Shown one piece after another: positions 16,674-25,824 of a stretch of 35,434 nucleotides of DNA. Every line of letters begins with the position of its first letter. The first letter of the stretch is position 1. The position numbers and the translations under genes are program-made. Source of the DNA: Rhizobiaceae bacterium (GTDB lineage Bacteria > Pseudomonadota > Alphaproteobacteria > Rhizobiales > Rhizobiaceae); the NCBI GenBank assembly GCA_013214695.1, contig JABSRX010000084.1:1-35434 (forward strand), written 5' to 3'. Under the pieces are notes generated by a model, which had not been told where the DNA came from, did no database searches, and worked only from the letters and a program-made list of their open reading frames with translations.

Positions 16674-16695
16674 ATAACTTAACTTTAAAAGTTAT
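16674..16695. repeat. AT-rich inverted repeat
   Basis: ATAACTT (16674-16680) and AAGTTAT (16689-16695) form perfect arms around 8 nt; an overlapping version has TAACTT and AAGTTA around 3 nt (16680-16694). It stands out in an otherwise GC-rich area and may be a regulator site or promoter element. Confidence 0.5.
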
Positions 16696-16920
16696 ATTTA
16701 TAGATTGCAAGACAGAAAACGCCGGTCGGGCGATTTTTTTCAGCAGCGCGGCACGCAAGGTTGAACTCCGCAGGACCAGGAAAGGTCACGCAGAAGTCAG
16801 CTTCATTGATGCGCATTTTGCCCAGTGGCGCATTAATCTCCCCCGGCGCGCTTTGAGGGTCTTCGACCCAACCTCAGAAAAATTCATACCGGCGGTTGCG
16901 AAGGAATGGCTGTTAGAATA

Positions 16921-16930
16921 TGGTATACCA
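16921..16930. promoter_or_regulatory. GntR/FCD-type operator palindrome TGGTATACCA
   Basis: A perfect 10-bp palindrome, 41 nt before the GntR ATG. It fits the TNGTNNNACNA pattern known for FadR/FCD-type GntR regulators such as LldR. It suggests autoregulation and control of the downstream oxalate genes. It also argues against the longer upstream start at 16906. Confidence 0.7.
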
Positions 16931-16971
16931 CACACCCAGTACCGAAAACCCAGCGCCTATCGGGTCCGACA

Positions 16972-17691
16972 ATGAGCAATCCGGTCAACCTCGATCCCAT
17001 CGGGATCAACTTCACTTTGAAGGATCACACCTACGACGTGCTGCGTCAGGCGATCCTTGACGTGAACATTTACGAGGAAGACGTCGACCTGCGGTTGGAT
17101 GAGCGCAAATTGGCTGAGCAATTGGCCATATCCCGCACGCCAATCCGCGAGGCTCTGGCCCGTCTGGCGCAGGACGGCTTGGTCGAGATCATTCCCCGCA
17201 AGGGCGTATTCATTCAGCGCAAATCGCTGAGCGACATCCTTGAAATGATCGTTACCTGGGCGGCGCTGGAAAGCATGGCGGCGCGGTTGGTGACGCAGGT
17301 TGCCACCGATGAACAGCTGAACGAATTGCGCCAGTTTGCGCTGAAACATTCAGCCCATGCAGCCAAGGCCGAAATCGAGGAATATTCCGACGCCAATATC
17401 CGGTTTCATCAGCACATATTGCAGCTGTCCGGCTGCTCGCTGCTGAAGACAACGGCCGACAGCCTGTTTCAACACATGCATGCGGTGCGCCGCCGCGCCA
17501 TGGGGGAGGCGGACCGCGCCACCCGATCGGTGGTCGACCACATGGAAATCATCGAAGCACTGGAAGCCCGTGACGCCGATCTGGCCGGGCAATTGGTGCG
17601 CGAACACACAATGCGTCTGCATGCCCATGTGCGGGAAACCTGGACGCGCCTTGAATCAACCAACCCAACCGATGGACAGCCCAATGCGTGA
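16972..17691 (+). CDS. GntR-family (FCD/FadR-type) transcriptional regulator of the oxalate genes
   Basis: A 239-residue regulator. The winged helix-turn-helix lies at about 20-82 (LDERKLAEQLAISRTPIREA, then GLVEIIPRKGVFI). The C-terminal FCD effector domain is all-helical with candidate metal-binding residues in DANIRFHQHIL, VVDHMEIIEAL and LVREHTMRLHAH. The ATG at 16972 was chosen because the upstream ATG at 16906 would place the TGGTATACCA palindrome inside the coding region and adds non-homologous residues. The gene is 52 nt before oxc on the same strand, so it probably regulates its own operon, with oxalate or a CoA thioester as plausible effector. Effector identity is inference. Confidence 0.88.
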   Translation: MSNPVNLDPIGINFTLKDHTYDVLRQAILDVNIYEEDVDLRLDERKLAEQLAISRTPIREALARLAQDGLVEIIPRKGVFIQRKSLSDILEMIVTWAALESMAARLVTQVATDEQLNELRQFALKHSAHAAKAEIEEYSDANIRFHQHILQLSGCSLLKTTADSLFQHMHAVRRRAMGEADRATRSVVDHMEIIEALEARDADLAGQLVREHTMRLHAHVRETWTRLESTNPTDGQPNA

Positions 17692-17743
17692 CACGTCACT
17701 CACATCGGCTGCCAACGTCACTGCCGCCCGACAGGAGACATAA

Positions 17744-19513
17744 ATGGTGGATCACAATCCAACTGCCGAAAGTGCCGAACTGACCGACGGGTTTCACCTG
17801 TTGATCGATGCACTCAAACTCAATGACATCAACACGATCTATGGTGTTCCCGGCATTCCGATCACCGATCTTGGACGCATGATGCAGGAGGAGGGCATGC
17901 GTGTCCTGTCCTTCCGCCACGAACAGAATGCGGGCAATGCCGCAGCAATTGCCGGCTTCCTGACGAAAAAGCCCGGTGTCTGTTTGACGGTGTCGGCGCC
18001 CGGCTTTTTGAACGGCCTGACGGCGCTTGCTCATGCGACAACCAATTGCTGGCCGATGATCCTGATCTCCGGCTCATCGGAGCGCGAGATCGTCGATCTG
18101 ATGCAGGGTGACTATGAGGAGATGGACCAACTGGCCATCGCCAAGCCTCTGTGTAAGGCGGCCTATCGCGTGCTGCATGCCGAGGATATCGGCATTGCCG
18201 TGGCCCGCGCCATTCGCGCTGCTGTTTCCGGCCGCCCGGGCGGTGTTTACCTCGACATTCCCGGCGCCCTGTTGGGCCAGGTCATGGACGTGGTCGAAGG
18301 CGCCAAGTCGCTGGTCAAGGTGATCGACCCGGCACCAGCGCAGATCCCGTCGCCCGCTTCCGTTGACCGTGCCCTGGAGGTCATCAAAGGTGCCCAGAAG
18401 CCGCTGATCATTCTCGGCAAGGGCGCCGCCTACGCGCAGGCCGATGAGGTGGTGAAAGACTTCGTCGAAAAATCCGGCATTCCCTATCTGCCGATGTCGA
18501 TGGCCAAGGGCCTGCTGCCCGACACCCATCCGCAGTCGGCCGGCGCCGCGCGCTCGCTGGTGTTGAAGGAATCCGACGTCGTCATCATGGTCGGGGCACG
18601 TCTCAACTGGTTGCTGTCCCACGGCAAGGGACGGCAATGGGGCGAGCCGCATTCGACCAAATTCGTGCAGATCGACATTGAGCCGCGCGAAATGGATTCC
18701 AATGTTGAAATTGCTGCGCCGGTTGTTGGTGACATCGAATCAAGCCTCGCCGCACTATCCCAGGCGATGGGTGATGACTGGGCCGGACCGCCATCTGAAT
18801 GGACCGATATGGTGCGCGAAAAGCGCGAGACCAATGTCGCCAAGATGGCCCCGACACTGCAGAATAACGCCTCGCCGATGAACTATGCCGGCGCCTTGGG
18901 CGCGATCAAACGGGTGATCGACCAGAAGCCCGATACAATGTTCGTCAACGAGGGCGCCAACACGCTCGACTTCGCCCGCTCGATGGTCGACATGCACCGC
19001 CCGCGCAAACGTCTCGACGTTGGCACCTGGGGTGTGATGGGCATCGGCATGGGCACGGCGATTGCCGCAGCCGTTGAAACCGGCCTGCCGGTGCTCGCCG
19101 TGGAAGGCGATAGTGCCTTCGGCTTCTCCGGCATGGAGATCGAAACCATCTGCCGTTACAAACTGCCGGTCTGCGTTGTCGTCTTCAACAACAACGGCAT
19201 TTATCGCGGCACCGATCAAAACCGCAGCGGCGGTGAAGATCCGGCTCCAACCGTCTTTGTCGAAGATGCCCGCTATGACCAGATGATGGCGGCGTTTGGT
19301 GGCGAAGGTGTCTATGCCGACAATCCCGATGCCCTGCAGCGTGCTGTCATGGACGCACTGGAATCGGGTAAACCAACCCTCATCAACGCCGTCATCGACC
19401 CCAAAGCGGGCAAGGAAAGCGGCAATATCGGAAGTCTCAATCCAACCAGCGGCGCGGTCTCGCGCAACAACGCTGAAGCTTTGGAAATCATCAAGCAGAA
19501 GGCAGCACAATGA
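17744..19513 (+). CDS. oxc: Oxalyl-CoA decarboxylase
   Basis: A 589-residue thiamine-diphosphate enzyme that converts oxalyl-CoA to formyl-CoA and CO2. The N-terminal Pyr domain has [16 protein letters not shown] with Glu60 positioned to activate ThDP. The C-terminal PP domain has [19 protein letters not shown] and FNNNGIYRG, the specific oxalyl-CoA decarboxylase version of the GDG...NN motif. [10 protein letters not shown] at the C terminus matches the family's CoA-contact end. Length and motif order are normal. AGGAG precedes the ATG closely. It overlaps the formyl-CoA transferase start by ATGA, so the two are translationally coupled. With frc it forms the standard oxalate degradation cycle. 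Confidence 0.96.
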   Translation: MVDHNPTAESAELTDGFHLLIDALKLNDINTIYGVPGIPITDLGRMMQEEGMRVLSFRHEQNAGNAAAIAGFLTKKPGVCLTVSAPGFLNGLTALAHATTNCWPMILISGSSEREIVDLMQGDYEEMDQLAIAKPLCKAAYRVLHAEDIGIAVARAIRAAVSGRPGGVYLDIPGALLGQVMDVVEGAKSLVKVIDPAPAQIPSPASVDRALEVIKGAQKPLIILGKGAAYAQADEVVKDFVEKSGIPYLPMSMAKGLLPDTHPQSAGAARSLVLKESDVVIMVGARLNWLLSHGKGRQWGEPHSTKFVQIDIEPREMDSNVEIAAPVVGDIESSLAALSQAMGDDWAGPPSEWTDMVREKRETNVAKMAPTLQNNASPMNYAGALGAIKRVIDQKPDTMFVNEGANTLDFARSMVDMHRPRKRLDVGTWGVMGIGMGTAIAAAVETGLPVLAVEGDSAFGFSGMEIETICRYKLPVCVVVFNNNGIYRGTDQNRSGGEDPAPTVFVEDARYDQMMAAFGGEGVYADNPDALQRAVMDALESGKPTLINAVIDPKAGKESGNIGSLNPTSGAVSRNNAEALEIIKQKAAQ

Positions 19514-20784
19514 AAGCTCTCGAAGGCGTAAAAATCCTCGATTTCACCCACGTACAGTCCGGACCGACCTGCACCCAGTTGCTGGCCTGGTTTGGCGCCG
19601 ATGTCATCAAGGTGGAGCGTCCCGGCGTTGGCGACGCAACCCGCAAACAACTGGTGGATGTGCCCGGTGCGGATTCGCTCTACTTCACTATGCTTAACCA
19701 CAATAAGCGGTCCATCGAACTGAACTCGAAAAACGAGACCGGCAAGGAAGTGCTGACCCGTCTGATCGAAGAATGCGATGTGCTGGTCGAAAACTTTGCC
19801 CCCGGCGCGCTGGATCGCATGGGCTTTTCCTGGGAACGGATTCAGGAAATCAATCCGCGCATGATCATGGCCTCGATCAAGGGTTTTGGTCCGGGCAAAT
19901 ATCAGGACTGCAAGGTCTATGAGAACGTTGCCCAGTGTGCCGGTGGATCGGCCTCGACAACCGGTTTCCTCGACGGTCCGCCGCTGGTGACCGCAGCGCA
20001 AATTGGTGACTCGGGTACAGGTCTGCATCTCTGCCTGGGCATTGTGACGGCTCTTTTCCAGCGCGAGAAAACCGGGCGGGGCCAGAAGGTGGATGCCGCG
20101 ATGCAAGATGGTGTGCTCAACCTGTCGCGCGTCAAACTGCGTGACCAGCAGCGCCTCGCAGCAGGTCCTTTGAAGGAGTATTCTCAATATGGCGCGGGCG
20201 TCCCGTTCGGCGATGCCACGCCCCGTGCGGGCAATGATTCCGGTGGTGGACAGCCCGGTAAAATTCTCAAGTGCAAGGGCTGGGAAACGGACCCCAATGC
20301 CTACACCTATTTCATTACCCAAGCAGCTGTTTGGGGCAATGTCTGTGATGTCATCGGCAAGCCGGAATGGAAGGAAGCGGAAGGCTATGCCACGCCGCCA
20401 GAGCGTCTCGATAAGCTGAACGAGATCTTTGACGTCATCGAAGAATGGACGATGACCAAGACGAAGTTCGAGGTCATGGACATCTGCAATCCGCTCAACA
20501 TTCCCGTCGGCCCAATCCTGTCGATGAAGGAACTGGCCGAAGACGAAGGCCTGCGCGCAACGGGTGCGATTGTCGAAGTCGATCATCCCGAGCGCGGCAA
20601 ATACCTGTCCGTTGGCTGCCCGATCAAATTGTCGGACAGTCCTGTGTCGGTCGAGCGGTCGCCGCTTCTCGGTGAGCACACGGAAGAAATTCTGACCCAG
20701 GTGCTGGGCTATGCCGGCGATGATCTGGACCGCGTTGTCGGCTCCGGCGCTGTCGGTGAGGTCAAGGTTGAAGCGGCTGAATAG
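19510..20784 (+). CDS. frc: Formyl-CoA:oxalate CoA-transferase
   Basis: A 424-residue family III CoA transferase (Oxalobacter Frc is 428). It moves CoA from formyl-CoA to oxalate, giving formate and oxalyl-CoA for Oxc. Visible signatures: [20 protein letters not shown] at the N terminus, [25 protein letters not shown] with catalytic Asp167, [20 protein letters not shown], the flexible glycine loop NDSGGGQPG, and [14 protein letters not shown]. These agree closely with Frc rather than with the related YfdE/CaiB transferases. Its start overlaps the oxc stop (ATGA), and a formyltransferase-like gene follows after 15 nt. A long open frame on the opposite strand across this gene is a codon-bias shadow. 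Confidence 0.96.
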   Translation: MKALEGVKILDFTHVQSGPTCTQLLAWFGADVIKVERPGVGDATRKQLVDVPGADSLYFTMLNHNKRSIELNSKNETGKEVLTRLIEECDVLVENFAPGALDRMGFSWERIQEINPRMIMASIKGFGPGKYQDCKVYENVAQCAGGSASTTGFLDGPPLVTAAQIGDSGTGLHLCLGIVTALFQREKTGRGQKVDAAMQDGVLNLSRVKLRDQQRLAAGPLKEYSQYGAGVPFGDATPRAGNDSGGGQPGKILKCKGWETDPNAYTYFITQAAVWGNVCDVIGKPEWKEAEGYATPPERLDKLNEIFDVIEEWTMTKTKFEVMDICNPLNIPVGPILSMKELAEDEGLRATGAIVEVDHPERGKYLSVGCPIKLSDSPVSVERSPLLGEHTEEILTQVLGYAGDDLDRVVGSGAVGEVKVEAAE

Positions 20785-20799
20785 GACCGGAGTGAAAAG

Positions 20800-21717
20800 A
20801 TGCGACTGATCGTGATGGGCCAGCAGGCCTTCGGCAAGGACGTTTTGGAAAAGCTGTTGGCGGCGGGCACAGATGAGGTCGTGGCAGTTTACTGCGAACC
20901 CGATCGCGAAGGCCGCCCGGCCGATCCGATCAAGGCAGCCGCGCTCGAACACGGTCTGCCGGTTCACCAGCCCGCCCACTTCAAGGATCAGGCGACGCTA
21001 GATGAAATGGCAGCCTATGACGCGGACCTGATGGTGATGGCCTTTGTGAACGTCTTTGTGCCGGAAGCGGCGCGCGATATTCCAAAGCAGGGCTCAATCT
21101 GTTTCCACCCGTCTCTACTGCCCTTGCATCGCGGGCCTTCCGCGGTCAACTGGCCGATCATCATGGGCGCCACCAAGTCAGGCTATTCCTGGTTTTATCC
21201 AACCGATGGGCTCGACGAGGGCGATGTCCTGCTGCAATGGGAATGCCCCATCGATCCCGATGACACGGTGATCAATCTGTACTTCAAAAAGATCTATCCA
21301 TCCGCCGTGGACTCGGTTCTCGAGGTCTGCGACCTGTTCCGGTCCGGCAATCCACCGCATATCGAGCAGGATGAATCACAGGCGACCTATGAGCGCCGCT
21401 GTACCAAGAAGCACGCCAAGATCGATTGGAACAAGCCGGTTGATCAGGTCTACAACCTGATCCGTGGCACCAATCCCGCACCAGGTGCATGGACCACTTT
21501 CAAAGGCGAGGAACTGGGTGTTTTCGACAGCGCGAAAACCGCTGGCGATGGCGTCTCGGGCAAGATCGTCAGCGTCACGGACGAGGGCTTTGAAGTTCAG
21601 TGCATTGGTGGTCGGGTCCTGGTGAAGCGGGTCCGCCCGGCCGGTGGCGACAAGCAAATGGCACCGGATTGGATCGCCGCGGCTGGAGCAGCTGCGGGCG
21701 ATGTCATCGGCGACTGA
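20800..21717 (+). CDS. Stand-alone formyltransferase resembling the 10-formyl-THF hydrolase domain of ALDH1L
   Basis: A 305-residue protein with an N-terminal formyl-transferase fold and a C-terminal FMT-C barrel. Compared with the hydrolase domain of animal 10-formyltetrahydrofolate dehydrogenase, FHPSLLPLHRGPSAVNW matches YHPSLLPRHRGASAINW, and GLDEGDVLLQWEC matches GLDTGDLLLQKEC. Catalytic His103 and Asp139 are present. The residue two before the His, Asn in Met-tRNA formyltransferase and Ile in ALDH1L1, is Cys101 here, arguing against a plain FMT. GGAG lies 7 nt before the ATG, 15 nt after frc, so it belongs to the oxalate operon. Possible roles: release of formate from 10-formyl-THF, or formyl transfer between formyl-CoA and THF. 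The second is speculative. Confidence 0.8.
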   Translation: MRLIVMGQQAFGKDVLEKLLAAGTDEVVAVYCEPDREGRPADPIKAAALEHGLPVHQPAHFKDQATLDEMAAYDADLMVMAFVNVFVPEAARDIPKQGSICFHPSLLPLHRGPSAVNWPIIMGATKSGYSWFYPTDGLDEGDVLLQWECPIDPDDTVINLYFKKIYPSAVDSVLEVCDLFRSGNPPHIEQDESQATYERRCTKKHAKIDWNKPVDQVYNLIRGTNPAPGAWTTFKGEELGVFDSAKTAGDGVSGKIVSVTDEGFEVQCIGGRVLVKRVRPAGGDKQMAPDWIAAAGAAAGDVIGD

Positions 21718-21749
21718 GCTGCCAATCTGGGGTAATTCAGGCGGTTTGC

Positions 21750-21770
21750 AACGGCCACCGTTTGTCTTTG
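21750..21770 (+). terminator. Weak candidate terminator of the oxalate operon
   Basis: AACGG (21750-21754) pairs with CCGTT (21758-21762) over a 3-nt loop and is followed by TGTCTTTG. The stem is short and the T tract interrupted, so this is tentative. Confidence 0.3.
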
Positions 21771-21848
21771 CTTAACTTCGATTCTGAAGGTTTATTCAAC
21801 AAGTCTTTGCCAATCTGCCACCGGAGTTGTGGGTTGGAAGACTGAATT

Positions 21849-24101
21849 TTGGACACGCATAGTTTTAAGGACATTGACCGCCGGTCCCTGGTGATGGCCG
21901 GTTCGATCTTGGTATTTGTGTTGTTCACAATTGTCTGGTCGCTCAATACCGCCATGCACTACATGCTGCGCCAGGACGCTTTTTCAAGCGGCATGGAATG
22001 GGCGCGGTTTATCGAGCAGCGCCTCGAGATCAATCCACAGCAGGAACAGTCCAAGGCCATCGAGCAGGCGGTGCAGAACCTGTTGACCAACAAGACCGGT
22101 CTGGGTGCCCGCGACGATATGTTTGAAGACATCTTCGATCTGGGCAAGATCTATCATGTCGACATCTTCGACCACGCGGGCAATCGCCTGATCCAATATG
22201 GCGCCTATGATCCAGAAAGACGCAGACGCGCCGCGCATCATCACATGTCGGGTCACGAGATCAGTCACGCTGGTGCGGCACAGACCGGTCATGCGGGAGC
22301 GCACAACCATGCCGCCGTCGTTGATCACAGTGCCCACATGGCTGAAGGCAGCGGACATGCTGGCCATGCTCCGGCCGCTCACGACGACAGGTTGGCGCAC
22401 GACCCGACGGAAGAGAAGGCGGGTTTCAACGTGCCGCCCCACGACGCAGGCGTTGATGTGTCGTCCAGTTTCATCGCCAGGATCGCTGAAAACCGTTACC
22501 ACCGCATCGCACTGTTCGACGGGGAAACTGAAAACCACCCGATATTGCGGGCCGAGGTGTTTCATCCAATCGCGATCGGCGCGCAAACCTATGGGGTCAT
22601 CCGGGTTCTGGTGGATCTGACCGACCGCAAGGCCCATTATCAAAACGTTCTGGGGCTTGGCTCAATCGTCGTCTTGCTGATTGCCTGGCTGGCAATTGCC
22701 GTTCCCTATCTGATCTGGCGCAAAGGCCTGCTGGAGAAGAAACGCGCTGACGAAAAGGCGCATTTCCTTGCCAGCCACGATTGCCTGACCGGCTTGGCCA
22801 ATCGCCGCCAGTTTTATGAAACGGCCAAAGCCTATTGGACCCGGAAAGGAAATCAGGGCCATTCGGCCTGTGCGATCCACTATATTGACGTCGACCATTT
22901 CAAGGAAACCAACGACACGCTTGGTCATGATGTCGGCGATTTGCTGCTCAGCGCGGTCGCCAATCGGTTGTCCACCGTCTGCGGTGAGGGCGACTTGCTG
23001 GCCCGACTGGGCGGCGATGAATTCGCGATCCTGCAGCGCAACGTGGCCGATGAAAACGACGCAAGAATGCGCGCCGAAGAAATCGTCGCCGTCTTTCGGG
23101 CCCCGTTCTTCGTCAAAAACCTGCAACTCGTCAGCACGGTCAGCGTCGGCTTTGCCGTCTCTGGAATTCATAGCGATTGTTTCGATGACATGACCAAACA
23201 TGCCGATATCGCGTTGTACAGCGTCAAGCGGGCCGGCCGAAACGGCTGTGCCGGGTTCTCGGCAGGCATGTCGGATGAACTGGCCGAGCGGTCGCACATT
23301 GAGCGGCTGCTGCATGATGCGATTTCCGGCGATGGTTTTGAGTTGAATTTCCAACCACAACACCGCGCCACCGACCTTGCGATCAGCGGATTTGAAGCCC
23401 TGTTGCGTCTGCGCGATGAAAACGGCGACCTGGTGTCACCCGACAAATTCATTCCCGTCGCCGAGCAGTCCAACCTCATCCACCAGATCGGTGAATGGGT
23501 GGTGCAGCACAGTATCCATGCAGCGATGCAATGGCCCGAACATGTCAGGTTGGCGATCAATGTGTCGACCAAGGAATTCAACAATCCCAATCTGGTCGAC
23601 ACCCTAAAGGACGCGTTGGACCATACTGGCATCGATCCCGCTCGGATCGAAATTGAGATCACCGAAAGCCTGATGCTCGAATTTAACGAGCAGAACCTGC
23701 AGACATTGGATGCGATCAGAGCTTTGGGCATTGCCATCGTCATGGACGATTTCGGAACTGGCTATTCCAGTCTCTCCAGCCTGTGGAATTTCCAGTTCGA
23801 CAAGGTCAAGATCGACCGCAGTTTTGTTCAGGGCTATTCGAAGCAGGAACAGCGGGTCGCGGATGTGATCCGCACCATCCGGTCACTGGGCAATGCCATG
23901 AACATCTCAGTGACCGCCGAGGGCGTGGAGACCGAAGAGCAATTGGCGATGCTGCAGCAGATCGGCGTCGATGAACTGCAAGGCTTCTACTTTGCCAAAC
24001 CAATGAGCGAAGCCGATGTTCTTGTGGCACTGTCAGACCGAGCATCTAGCACTGCCCACAAAGCCGAGCCGCGCACAATCGCCGATGCCGTTCCGGCCTG
24101 A
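21849..24101 (+). CDS. Membrane-bound GGDEF-EAL protein with His-rich periplasmic domain
   Basis: A 750-residue c-di-GMP protein starting at TTG 21849 with GGAAG just upstream. Order: transmembrane helix (about 15-33), periplasmic region (34-267), second helix (268-289), GGDEF domain (about 303-465, GGDEF intact at 388-392), EAL domain (about 485-735, EALLR at 516-520, DDFGTGYSS later). Both catalytic motifs are complete, so synthesis and hydrolysis are possible. The RxxD inhibitory site before GGDEF is replaced by GEGD. Residues 130-184 contain 14 histidines, with HHH and repeated HxxH/AGH patterns, suggesting binding of zinc, copper or nickel. It is probably monocistronic, being 131 nt after the oxalate operon. 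Confidence 0.92.
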   Translation: MDTHSFKDIDRRSLVMAGSILVFVLFTIVWSLNTAMHYMLRQDAFSSGMEWARFIEQRLEINPQQEQSKAIEQAVQNLLTNKTGLGARDDMFEDIFDLGKIYHVDIFDHAGNRLIQYGAYDPERRRRAAHHHMSGHEISHAGAAQTGHAGAHNHAAVVDHSAHMAEGSGHAGHAPAAHDDRLAHDPTEEKAGFNVPPHDAGVDVSSSFIARIAENRYHRIALFDGETENHPILRAEVFHPIAIGAQTYGVIRVLVDLTDRKAHYQNVLGLGSIVVLLIAWLAIAVPYLIWRKGLLEKKRADEKAHFLASHDCLTGLANRRQFYETAKAYWTRKGNQGHSACAIHYIDVDHFKETNDTLGHDVGDLLLSAVANRLSTVCGEGDLLARLGGDEFAILQRNVADENDARMRAEEIVAVFRAPFFVKNLQLVSTVSVGFAVSGIHSDCFDDMTKHADIALYSVKRAGRNGCAGFSAGMSDELAERSHIERLLHDAISGDGFELNFQPQHRATDLAISGFEALLRLRDENGDLVSPDKFIPVAEQSNLIHQIGEWVVQHSIHAAMQWPEHVRLAINVSTKEFNNPNLVDTLKDALDHTGIDPARIEIEITESLMLEFNEQNLQTLDAIRALGIAIVMDDFGTGYSSLSSLWNFQFDKVKIDRSFVQGYSKQEQRVADVIRTIRSLGNAMNISVTAEGVETEEQLAMLQQIGVDELQGFYFAKPMSEADVLVALSDRASSTAHKAEPRTIADAVPA

Positions 24102-24117
24102 TCGGGCACGATTGGCG

Positions 24118-25647
24118 CTAAAGCTTTGCCAGTTTGCCCTTCTCGGGCTTTCCCGTCGGCGTGCGCGGAATTTCATCAAGAACCACCACATGCACCGGCA
24201 CCATGTGTTTGGCCATGCGTTCGCGGCAATGGGCGCGGATGGCCTCCTCGGACAGGTCCTGGCCCGGCTTCAGCACGACAAACGCCTTGATCTCTTCCTC
24301 ACCCAACGGGCTCGGCACGCCAATCACCGCGCAATCCTCGATAGCGGGATGGGACAAGACCCCTTCCTCCACTTCAAAACCTGACACCATTTCGCCTTTG
24401 ACCCGCAGCCGCTCCGCCTTGCGGCAGATGAAATAGAACCGACCCTGTTCATCCAGTTTGGCGATGTCGCCGGTGTGGAACCAATTGTTGCGGCGGCTCT
24501 TTTCCGTGACCTCCGGCATGCCGAAATATGCATCCGACATGACGCCCGGCTCCTTGCTGCGCACCAGCATTTCACCGCTCTGACCGGCCGGCAGGGGAGC
24601 GCCATTGTCGTCGACGATCGACACCTCGAATTCCGGCAGCACAAGGCCACCTGGATGATCCCATTGCGGCGCAACGACCCAGCCCGCATCGGTTGAGCCA
24701 TAGCCGCCACCCGGAATGAGGTGGGTGTGGAAGCGCTGATCAAAGTCGGCTTTCGGCACCGGGGCAGGGGTCGCCCAACAGCGGCTCACCTTGTGTTGAC
24801 GTTCTACTTCGCAAGGCGGCGCCGACCACAGCAATTGCTGCACTGAGCCCAGCATCATGAACCAGGTGACATCGAATTTCTGAATTTCGGGCCAGAAGTT
24901 CGACAGGCTGAAGCCATCGCGCAGGACCACCCGGCCGCCCATCATCAGAGTTGGCAGCACATCGTAATAGGCCGGCCCAATATGCGACAGCGGATAGGGG
25001 GAATAGACCACATCGTCTGCTGTCACCCGGAATGGTGGAATGACATTTTGCGCGGTGCGCACGGCATAGCGGTGCGACAGGACACAGCCTTTCGACGGCC
25101 CGGTGGTGCCCGACGTGAACATGATGGCAGCCGGGACAAGGTCGCTGGAGTGATTGGCAATGTGGCTGTCGTCATCCGACAGCAGCGCGTCAAACGGGCG
25201 GATGGTCCAGTCGGGGAACAGCCGTTGCGCCGTGTCTTGCCCGTCGGTGACGATCAGTGTTTCGACGTCACCCAGCTCACCGCCCACCGCCGCAAGCGCC
25301 TCAAAGTGGGCGGCCGATGTGATGACGATCGGCGCGCTGGTCAGACCGATGGTCCGTGCCAATGCCGGGCCGCGAAAGGTTCGGTTGATCGACACTTCGA
25401 CAATGCCAAGCTTGTGCAGGGCATAGCTAGCCGTAAGATACTGGACGCCGTTCTCCAGCATGATCGCCACGTGCGAAGGGGGGCGATCCCACAAGGTTCG
25501 CAAACCGTGGGCGAAGCGATTGACGTGTTGTTCAAAGGCCCGATAGGTCCAGGTTTCGCCACCTGGCGCCAGCGTCAAAAACGAACGGTCGGCAAATTGT
25601 GCCGCACGCTGATACAACAATTCCCCAAGCGTTATGGACAGTCCCAT
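24118..25647 (-). CDS. Acyl-CoA / CaiC-like AMP-dependent ligase
   Basis: A 509-residue ANL-superfamily enzyme, likely an acyl-CoA ligase. Visible motifs: FTSGTTGPSKGCVLSHRY (P-loop, 177-194), GGYGSTDAGW in place of the usual YGxTE, WFHTGDIAKLDEQGRFYF, and the C-terminal PRTPTGKPEKGKL with Lys500 for adenylation. CaiC/benzoate-type ligases have a similar MFTSGTTGxSKG and KPEKxxL end. GGGGAGG stands 5 nt before the ATG, an excellent ribosome-binding site. It converges with the GGDEF-EAL gene (16 nt apart), and no pathway genes are adjacent, so the acid substrate cannot be predicted. It is unlike the DltA-like ligase at 458-2053 and is not part of that cassette. Confidence 0.88.
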   Translation of the reverse strand: MGLSITLGELLYQRAAQFADRSFLTLAPGGETWTYRAFEQHVNRFAHGLRTLWDRPPSHVAIMLENGVQYLTASYALHKLGIVEVSINRTFRGPALARTIGLTSAPIVITSAAHFEALAAVGGELGDVETLIVTDGQDTAQRLFPDWTIRPFDALLSDDDSHIANHSSDLVPAAIMFTSGTTGPSKGCVLSHRYAVRTAQNVIPPFRVTADDVVYSPYPLSHIGPAYYDVLPTLMMGGRVVLRDGFSLSNFWPEIQKFDVTWFMMLGSVQQLLWSAPPCEVERQHKVSRCWATPAPVPKADFDQRFHTHLIPGGGYGSTDAGWVVAPQWDHPGGLVLPEFEVSIVDDNGAPLPAGQSGEMLVRSKEPGVMSDAYFGMPEVTEKSRRNNWFHTGDIAKLDEQGRFYFICRKAERLRVKGEMVSGFEVEEGVLSHPAIEDCAVIGVPSPLGEEEIKAFVVLKPGQDLSEEAIRAHCRERMAKHMVPVHVVVLDEIPRTPTGKPEKGKLAKL

Positions 25648-25772
25648 AGCGACCTCCCCGCAGGGTCTCCCAAGTCAATTGCGGGCAATCTATGGCTAGA
25701 GAATTGGCAGCGTCTTGCACTTCAACGACGCATCGTGTCGCGACCTTCAAAGCGGCGCCTCGGGGGCAAACG

Positions 25773-25798
25773 AAAAACGGCCCGACAATGCCGGGCCG
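25773..25798 (-). terminator. Rho-independent terminator after the four-helix membrane protein gene
   Basis: CGGCCCG (25778-25784) and CGGGCCG (25792-25798) form a 7-bp stem over a 7-nt loop, followed on the minus strand by five T's (25777-25773). It ends the transcript of the 25825-26598 gene. Confidence 0.85.
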
Positions 25799-25824
25799 CT
25801 TTCAAGATCTTCAGGTCCGATGGA

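Larger units (their letters stand above)
16462..16971. other. Long intergenic region, partly AT-rich
   Basis: This 510-nt stretch separates the divergent EamA and GntR genes. No convincing gene was found; a plus-strand open frame at 16613-16975 has no recognisable family features. Its two clear features are an AT-rich inverted repeat at 16674-16695 and a perfect operator-like palindrome at 16921-16930. Confidence 0.6.

Noticed and set aside
16613-16975. Plus-strand open frame in the EamA-GntR gap
   Set aside because: No ribosome-binding site or family resemblance; it runs through the operator palindrome and into the GntR start.
19312-20979. Long minus-strand open frame (555 codons) opposite oxc/frc
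   Set aside because: It lies wholly against well-identified oxc, frc and formyltransferase genes and its protein has no recognisable domains; such shadows are common in GC-rich DNA.
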